This document shows positions 60,022 to 64,000 of a DNA stretch of 64,000 nt, one piece after another. Source of the DNA: an uncultured Lachnospiraceae bacterium (GTDB taxonomy: Bacteria > Bacillota > Clostridia > Lachnospirales > Lachnospiraceae). The notes under the pieces were generated by a model that was given only the letters and a program-made list of their open reading frames with translations, made no database searches and was not told where the DNA came from. Each line of letters opens with the position of its first letter. Within the stretch, counting starts at the first letter, position 1. The stretch spans positions 1 to 64,000 of the forward strand of contig CALWHG010000005.1 in NCBI GenBank assembly GCA_944380315.1, in the 5' to 3' direction. The position numbers and the translations under genes are program-made.

Positions 60022-60945
60022 ATGAACGAGATATATGATGTGGTCATCATAGGCTCAGGCCCTGCAGGTATGACCGCAGCGGTCTATGCAGCCAGAGCCG
60101 ACATGAAGGTACTTATGCTGGACAAGCTGGCCCCCGGCGGACAGATCATCAACACAAACGAGATCAACAATTATACCGGTATCCAGAGCATCAACGGCGC
60201 TGAGCTCGCCATGCAGATGTTTGAGCATACCCAGGCTCTGGGCGTCGGCTTCGACTACCGCACCGTTACCCGCATAGAGGACTGCGGAAAGATAAAGAAG
60301 ATACACTGCCTTGAGGATGACATGGTATATGAGGCAAAGGCAGTCATCATAGCCACAGGTACAAGGCATCGTACCCTGGGACTTCCCACCGAGGATAAGT
60401 GGAAGGGCAACGGCATAAGTTGGTGTGCCATCTGCGACGGAGAGCAGTACCGCGGCAAGGACGTGGTAGTCATAGGCGGAGGCAACTCTGCAGTAGAGGA
60501 GTCACTGTACCTGGTAGGCATAGTGAACAGCCTGACCATAGTCACCATGTTCGATCTGACCGCAGATCCCATGGTATGCGACAAGCTCAGGGCAAATCCC
60601 AAGGTGAAGATCTATGCATATCAGGATGTGCTTGATTTTACCGGAGAGGACAAGCTTACAGGCGTGCACTTCAAGAGCACCAAGACCGGCGAGGAGAACA
60701 CGGTACAGTGCGACGGAGTATTTGAGTATATAGGCCTTGAGCCCACCACAGAGTTCGTGGAGGATCTGGGCATACTTGACCGTGGATACGTAGTGGTCAA
60801 CAACAGGATGGAGACCTCAGTGCCCGGTATCTACGCTGCCGGTGACTGCATAGTGAAGAACCTTCGTCAGGTCATCACTGCCTGCGGAGACGGAGCCATA
60901 GCAGCCGAGGAGGCATCTCATTACGTACAGAAGCTTGAGGGCTGA
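60022..60945 (+). CDS. trxB: Thioredoxin-disulfide reductase
   Basis: The 307-residue flavoenzyme has the FAD motif VVIIGSGPAGMTAAVYAARA, the redox pair WCAICDGEQ (Cys135, Cys138), the NADPH motif VVVIGGGNSAVEESLYL and the closing GIYAAGDCIVKNLRQVITACGDGAIAA region. It uses NADPH to reduce thioredoxin. It heads the cluster trxB-trxA-ASST-asrA, so its electrons probably serve sulfur metabolism as well as general redox upkeep. Variation in the NADPH loop (SLTIVTMFD in place of HR-rich patterns) leaves open that ferredoxin or another donor is used. Confidence 0.93.
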   Translation: MNEIYDVVIIGSGPAGMTAAVYAARADMKVLMLDKLAPGGQIINTNEINNYTGIQSINGAELAMQMFEHTQALGVGFDYRTVTRIEDCGKIKKIHCLEDDMVYEAKAVIIATGTRHRTLGLPTEDKWKGNGISWCAICDGEQYRGKDVVVIGGGNSAVEESLYLVGIVNSLTIVTMFDLTADPMVCDKLRANPKVKIYAYQDVLDFTGEDKLTGVHFKSTKTGEENTVQCDGVFEYIGLEPTTEFVEDLGILDRGYVVVNNRMETSVPGIYAAGDCIVKNLRQVITACGDGAIAAEEASHYVQKLEG

Positions 60946-60994
60946 CATAAGGCCCCGGCGGCACATAAACACAGCAAAGACAAAGGAGACAGAC

Positions 60995-61306
60995 ATGATC
61001 AAAGAGGTAAATGCGGAAGAGTATAAGGCTGAGGATAAGAGCGGCCTTGTACTTGTGGATTTTTACTCCAGCACCTGCGGACCCTGCAAGATGATGGCAT
61101 TCGTGCTTCGTGATGTGGATCAGCAGCTCGGCGACAAGGTAAAGATCCTTAAGGTCAATTTTGATGAGAACAAGGAGCTGGTAGCAGAAAACGGGGTGAC
61201 CGGCTATCCTACACTGGTGCTTTTAAAGGACGGAGCTGAGGTAAAGCGCCTCGGCGGACTCCAGCAGAAGCCCGTAGTCATCAAGATGATCGAAGAGAAC
61301 CTGTAA
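60995..61306 (+). CDS. trxA: Thioredoxin variant in the sulfur locus
   Basis: I start at ATG 60995 with AAGGAGA at 60983-60989; the frame is open upstream without a site. The 103-residue protein has a thioredoxin fold with LVDFYSSTCGPCKMM (Cys28, Cys31) and NGVTGYPTLVLLKDGAEV with the cis-Pro. The residue before the CGPC motif is Thr instead of the near-universal Trp, which should alter the thiol environment and partner choice. It lies 36 bases before ASST, in the same transcript, and 49 bases after trxB. A role as sulfuryl acceptor or sulfite-releasing reductant for ASST is inferred. Confidence 0.92.
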   Translation: MIKEVNAEEYKAEDKSGLVLVDFYSSTCGPCKMMAFVLRDVDQQLGDKVKILKVNFDENKELVAENGVTGYPTLVLLKDGAEVKRLGGLQQKPVVIKMIEENL

Positions 61307-61342
61307 ATCCACCAAGTAAAATCATTTAAGGAGAAGAGAAAC

Positions 61343-63214
61343 ATGGCAGTAAAGTACACTTATCAAAAGTATCTTATCGACCAGCAGTATGAGGCCGAGG
61401 AAGCCATGCTGAAGGAGTTCCGTGAGGGCAACTACACACTTGAGAATCCTCTTGTGAAGTACAACCTTTACATGATCAACCCCCTTTCAGCAGTGGTATG
61501 CTTCAGGACTGAGGAAGAGGTAGCTGTGACCGTACGTGTCCTTGGCAAGAAAGGACATCAGGGAGACATCTATCATACCTTCCCCAAGGCAAAGGAGCAT
61601 GTGCTTCCCGTAGTAGGACTTTATTCAAACTATGAGAACAAGGTAGAGCTTGAGGAGTACAGAGGACACAAGCATACCATCACCATCACTACTCCCGATG
61701 TATTTGACGGAGCAGACCCCATCATCTCCATGCACACCACTCCGGAGTATCTTCAGGACAACGTGATCATGGTATCACCCGCAGGTGAGGACCTGACCGT
61801 AGCCTATGACTACAACGGTGACGCCAGGTTCCACATGACCATCCCCTGCGTATTTGACGTTAAGCGCGCAAAGAACGGCAACCTGCTCATGGGTACCAAC
61901 AGGATACTTCGCCTGCCCTACTACATGAGCGGTGTATATGAGATGAGCCCTGTAGGAAAGATCTACAAGGAGTACAGACTTCCCGGCGGATATCATCACG
62001 ATGAGTTCGAGCTTCCCGATGGCAACCTCCTGGTGCTGACTGATGATCTTCAGTCCGATACCGTAGAGGATAAGCTTGCTCTGGTAGACAGGAAGACCGG
62101 TAAGGTGCTCCGTACCTACGACTACAGGAAGATCCTTCCCGAGAAGGAGGCCGGCAGATCAGGAAGCTGGACCGATGAGGACTGGTTCCACAACAATGCC
62201 TGCTGGTATGATCCCAACACCAACAGCGTGACCCTTTCAGGACGTCATGTGGATGCCATGATCAACATCGATTTTGACAGTGGCGAGCTTAACTGGATCA
62301 TCGGAGATCCTCACGGCTGGCCTGAGGACTTCGTAAAGAAGTACTTCTTCACTCCCGTAGGTACCAACTTCGGATGGCAGTATGAGCAGCATGCCTGCGT
62401 CATCACTCCCAACGGAGACGTTATGTGCTTCGACAACCATCACTACGGAAGCAAGGATCCTGAGAAGTTCCTTCCTGCAAAGGACAACTACTCAAGAGGC
62501 GTGCGCTACCACATCAACACCAAGGATATGACCATAGAGCAGGTATGGGAGTACGGCAAGGACCGCGGAGCTGAGTTCTTCAGCCCTTATATCTGTAACG
62601 TTGAGTACTACAACGAGGGACATTACCTTGTACACTCAGGCGGTATCGGATACATGCCCGATAATGTTACTCCCTGTGAGGGACTTCCTCCAGCATTCAG
62701 GAATGAGGGCGCTCACCTTTATGCTACCACCGTTGAGATCGACAACGATGTGAAGAAGCTGGAGCTCAAGGTTCATGGCAACTTCTACCGCGCAGAGAAG
62801 CTTAAGCTCTACTCCGATGGCATCAATCTGGAGCTCGGAAGAGGTGAGGAGCTTGGTGAGATGGGCGTTACCAAGGAGTTCGACATAGAGGTACCCGCAG
62901 AGAAGACAGGCGAGATCCTTCCCGACATGCATGAGGCAGAGGTAGTTGAGGAGCCCGATCGCTTCACCTTCAACGCTACCTTCGAGAAGGGACAGATGGT
63001 GCAGCTCCTGGTTTGCCAGGGCGAGGAGATCCACAGATACTTCATCTCCACTACCGCTCGTCAGCTCAAGGCTATGTGCGTAGCTACCTTCATGTCACCC
63101 GATGCCCGTCAGACCAGGACCTTCATCAACAAGGAAGGCCTCAAGGGCACCTACGATCTTCGTGTCATCATCGATGACAAGGAGTACGAGACCGGCATCC
63201 AGGTCACCTGCTAA
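61343..63214 (+). CDS. Arylsulfotransferase (ASST), no signal peptide
   Basis: The 623-residue protein is a beta-propeller ASST, which moves sulfuryl groups between phenols without PAPS. Spacing of the Escherichia coli active site is kept: His356/Asn358/Arg374 correspond to His283, Asn285 (DWFHNNA) and Arg301 (LSGRHVD), and the sulfurylated His436 to His350 (YEQHACVI); YHHDEF (His218/219) fits His252. The N-terminus MAVKYTYQKYLIDQQYEAEE has no signal peptide, so it should act in the cytosol, unlike the periplasmic E. coli enzyme. Of 31 Ile codons only three are ATA, as in gapA, which implies very high expression. AAGGAGA precedes ATG 61343. Confidence 0.9.
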   Translation: MAVKYTYQKYLIDQQYEAEEAMLKEFREGNYTLENPLVKYNLYMINPLSAVVCFRTEEEVAVTVRVLGKKGHQGDIYHTFPKAKEHVLPVVGLYSNYENKVELEEYRGHKHTITITTPDVFDGADPIISMHTTPEYLQDNVIMVSPAGEDLTVAYDYNGDARFHMTIPCVFDVKRAKNGNLLMGTNRILRLPYYMSGVYEMSPVGKIYKEYRLPGGYHHDEFELPDGNLLVLTDDLQSDTVEDKLALVDRKTGKVLRTYDYRKILPEKEAGRSGSWTDEDWFHNNACWYDPNTNSVTLSGRHVDAMINIDFDSGELNWIIGDPHGWPEDFVKKYFFTPVGTNFGWQYEQHACVITPNGDVMCFDNHHYGSKDPEKFLPAKDNYSRGVRYHINTKDMTIEQVWEYGKDRGAEFFSPYICNVEYYNEGHYLVHSGGIGYMPDNVTPCEGLPPAFRNEGAHLYATTVEIDNDVKKLELKVHGNFYRAEKLKLYSDGINLELGRGEELGEMGVTKEFDIEVPAEKTGEILPDMHEAEVVEEPDRFTFNATFEKGQMVQLLVCQGEEIHRYFISTTARQLKAMCVATFMSPDARQTRTFINKEGLKGTYDLRVIIDDKEYETGIQVTC

Positions 63215-63225
63215 ACATTCTAATC

Positions 63226-63259
63226 CATGGCTCCCGGAACACATCATCCGGGAGCCGTG
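63226..63259 (+). other. Intercistronic hairpin between ASST and asrA
   Basis: CATGGCTCCCGG (63226-63237) pairs with CCGGGAGCCGTG (63248-63259), one G-T pair in twelve, loop AACACATCAT. No T-run follows; it probably stabilises or processes the ASST mRNA, setting higher ASST than AsrA levels. The asrA ribosome site AGGAGG begins six bases later. Confidence 0.7.
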
Positions 63260-63278
63260 AACTCAGGAGGATACGTTA

Positions 63279-64000
63279 ATGGGATACAGACTGAATAAAG
63301 AACAGTCCAACGCTCTGTTTGCCAAGCTGAGCGAAAAATATGACATCTATGCTCCGAAGCGCTTCCCCAAGCAGGGACGCTATTCCGACACTGATGTCAT
63401 AAAGTATGACAAGGTGACTTCCTTCGATGAAGTGGAGTATACCGAGAAGTCCACATATCCGATGAAGGAGGTCCTGAACCCCGTTCATCAGACACTGTTT
63501 TATTTCAATGATGAGGACTATCATGAGGCCGTAAAGAATCTCAGGCCCATGCTCATCATCGGACGTGCCTGTGATATAAATGCACAGAAGATCCAGGAGA
63601 GGATATTCCTCGGCAATGGCTTCCATGAGGATGCATATTACAGGAGACGTCATGATATGGCCAAGTTCGTGCTCATGGAGTGCAACGGCGGTACCGATAC
63701 CTGCTTCTGCGTATCCATGAACGCAAACAAGACCGACGACTATGTATTCGGACTCAAGTTCTCAGAGAACGGACTTGAGATCGAGTCCAAGGACGCGGAG
63801 TTCGAGCCCTACTTCAGCGAGTACGAGAAGGAAGATTTCAAGGTAAAGTTCGTTGAGGATAATCAGCTCACAGTTACTCCTCCCGTCATCCCTGACAAGG
63901 AGGTGCTCAACGCTCTCAAGAAGCATCCCATGTGGAAGGAATATGATGCAAGATGCATCTCCTGCGGTGCCTGCACCATGGCCTGCTCCACCTGCACCTG
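63279..64000 (+). CDS. asrA: Anaerobic sulfite reductase subunit A, 3'-truncated
   Basis: ATG 63279 follows CAGGAGG. The frame is open to the window end, giving 240 residues. The sequence matches AsrA: GYRLNKEQSNALFAKLSEKYDIYAPKRFPKQGRY at the start (spans given, not complete), NPVHQTLFYF, LIIGRACDINA, ECNGGTDTCFCVSMNAN, and finally RCISCGACTMACSTCTC, the first ferredoxin-like 4Fe-4S cluster, where the window ends. AsrA, AsrB and AsrC form a cytoplasmic enzyme that reduces sulfite to sulfide using NADH. asrB and asrC should follow outside the window. It shares the ASST transcript across a 64-base gap. Confidence 0.92.
   Translation, partial: MGYRLNKEQSNALFAKLSEKYDIYAPKRFPKQGRYSDTDVIKYDKVTSFDEVEYTEKSTYPMKEVLNPVHQTLFYFNDEDYHEAVKNLRPMLIIGRACDINAQKIQERIFLGNGFHEDAYYRRRHDMAKFVLMECNGGTDTCFCVSMNANKTDDYVFGLKFSENGLEIESKDAEFEPYFSEYEKEDFKVKFVEDNQLTVTPPVIPDKEVLNALKKHPMWKEYDARCISCGACTMACSTCT

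Noticed and set aside
61343..63214. Reading ASST as a recent horizontal import because its codon use differs from neighbours
   Set aside because: The same shift occurs in gapA and mglB, so high expression explains it better than transfer.
1..64000. CRISPR array, insertion sequence or prophage
   Set aside because: No regularly spaced repeats, transposase, integrase or phage structural genes were found; the tRNA at 38585 has no adjacent integration signature.

Overview
The window looks like a chromosomal segment of an anaerobic gut-type Clostridia bacterium, most likely a Lachnospiraceae member. The grounds are the Gram-positive gene set (Firmicutes-type Tad locus, HflX, YqeG, CvfB, DUF975, class III ribonucleotide reductase with NrdR, NfnAB-like flavoprotein pair, CdaR/PucR-type regulator), strong AGGAGG ribosome sites, an AGG/ATA-rich codon style and roughly balanced GC. 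I cannot name a species. Almost all genes are on the + strand; the only supported minus-strand gene is a Crp/Fnr-type regulator at 57462-58136. There are no insertion sequences, phage genes or CRISPR arrays. No stretch above 300 bases lacks a gene; the largest gaps (2400-2624, 12419-12637, 38490-38725, 58137-58403) hold terminators, promoters, a tRNA or structured leader DNA and are listed.

Layout. 1-2.4 kb: 3' part of a GH13 amylase, a nitroreductase and a YitT-type membrane protein. 2.6-12.4 kb: a complete Firmicutes Tad (type IVc pilus) operon with two prepilin peptidases, TadZ, TadA, TadB, an unusual TadC with an extracellular Ig-like insert, a Flp1-like pilin, a DUF5702 protein, two TadE-like pseudopilins (one with two Cys/His knuckles) and a DUF6382 membrane protein. 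12.6-20.2 kb: galactoside-type ABC importer (binding protein, ATPase, permease) followed by a three-part sugar sensor (extracytoplasmic binding protein, YesM/LytS-type kinase, AraC-type response regulator), then an alpha/beta hydrolase. 21.2-26.2 kb: a DNA glycosylase and a surface cluster (cell-wall-binding transglutaminase-like protein, SGNH-like protein, small exported protein, MBOAT acyltransferase). 26.3-29.9 kb: NfnA/NfnB pair and a PucR-type regulator. 29.9-33.7 kb: tyrS, an exported protein and a Na/Pi cotransporter behind Pho-box-like repeats. 33.8-38.5 kb: gapA, pgk, tpiA and a HerA-like ATPase, then a tRNA-Arg(CCG). 38.7-57.3 kb: housekeeping genes (phosphoesterase, scpA, scpB, dUTPase, TPR lipoprotein, nrdD, coaX, prfC, dipeptidase, DUF975, nrdR, yqeG, efp, argS, hflX, cvfB-like, CBS protein, PRT-like protein).

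57.4-64 kb is the most interesting part: a Crp-type regulator facing a DASS-family anion transporter, thioredoxin reductase, a variant thioredoxin, a signal-less arylsulfotransferase (ASST) and anaerobic sulfite reductase AsrA (cut by the window end). ASST keeps the catalytic His/Asn/Arg set and has the codon bias of GAPDH, which suggests very high expression. I propose, as inference, that this locus imports organosulfates, transfers the sulfuryl group to a thioredoxin thiol, releases sulfite and reduces it to sulfide: a sulfate-ester reduction route that would bypass ATP-dependent APS/PAPS activation.

Regulatory DNA that could be read: paired NrdR boxes 31 bp apart before nrdD (with nrdR itself 5 kb downstream of the end of nrdD), Pho-box-like hexamers before the Na/Pi cotransporter, several sigma-A-type promoters, factor-independent terminators, and structured leaders or intercistronic hairpins in the mgl and sulfur loci.
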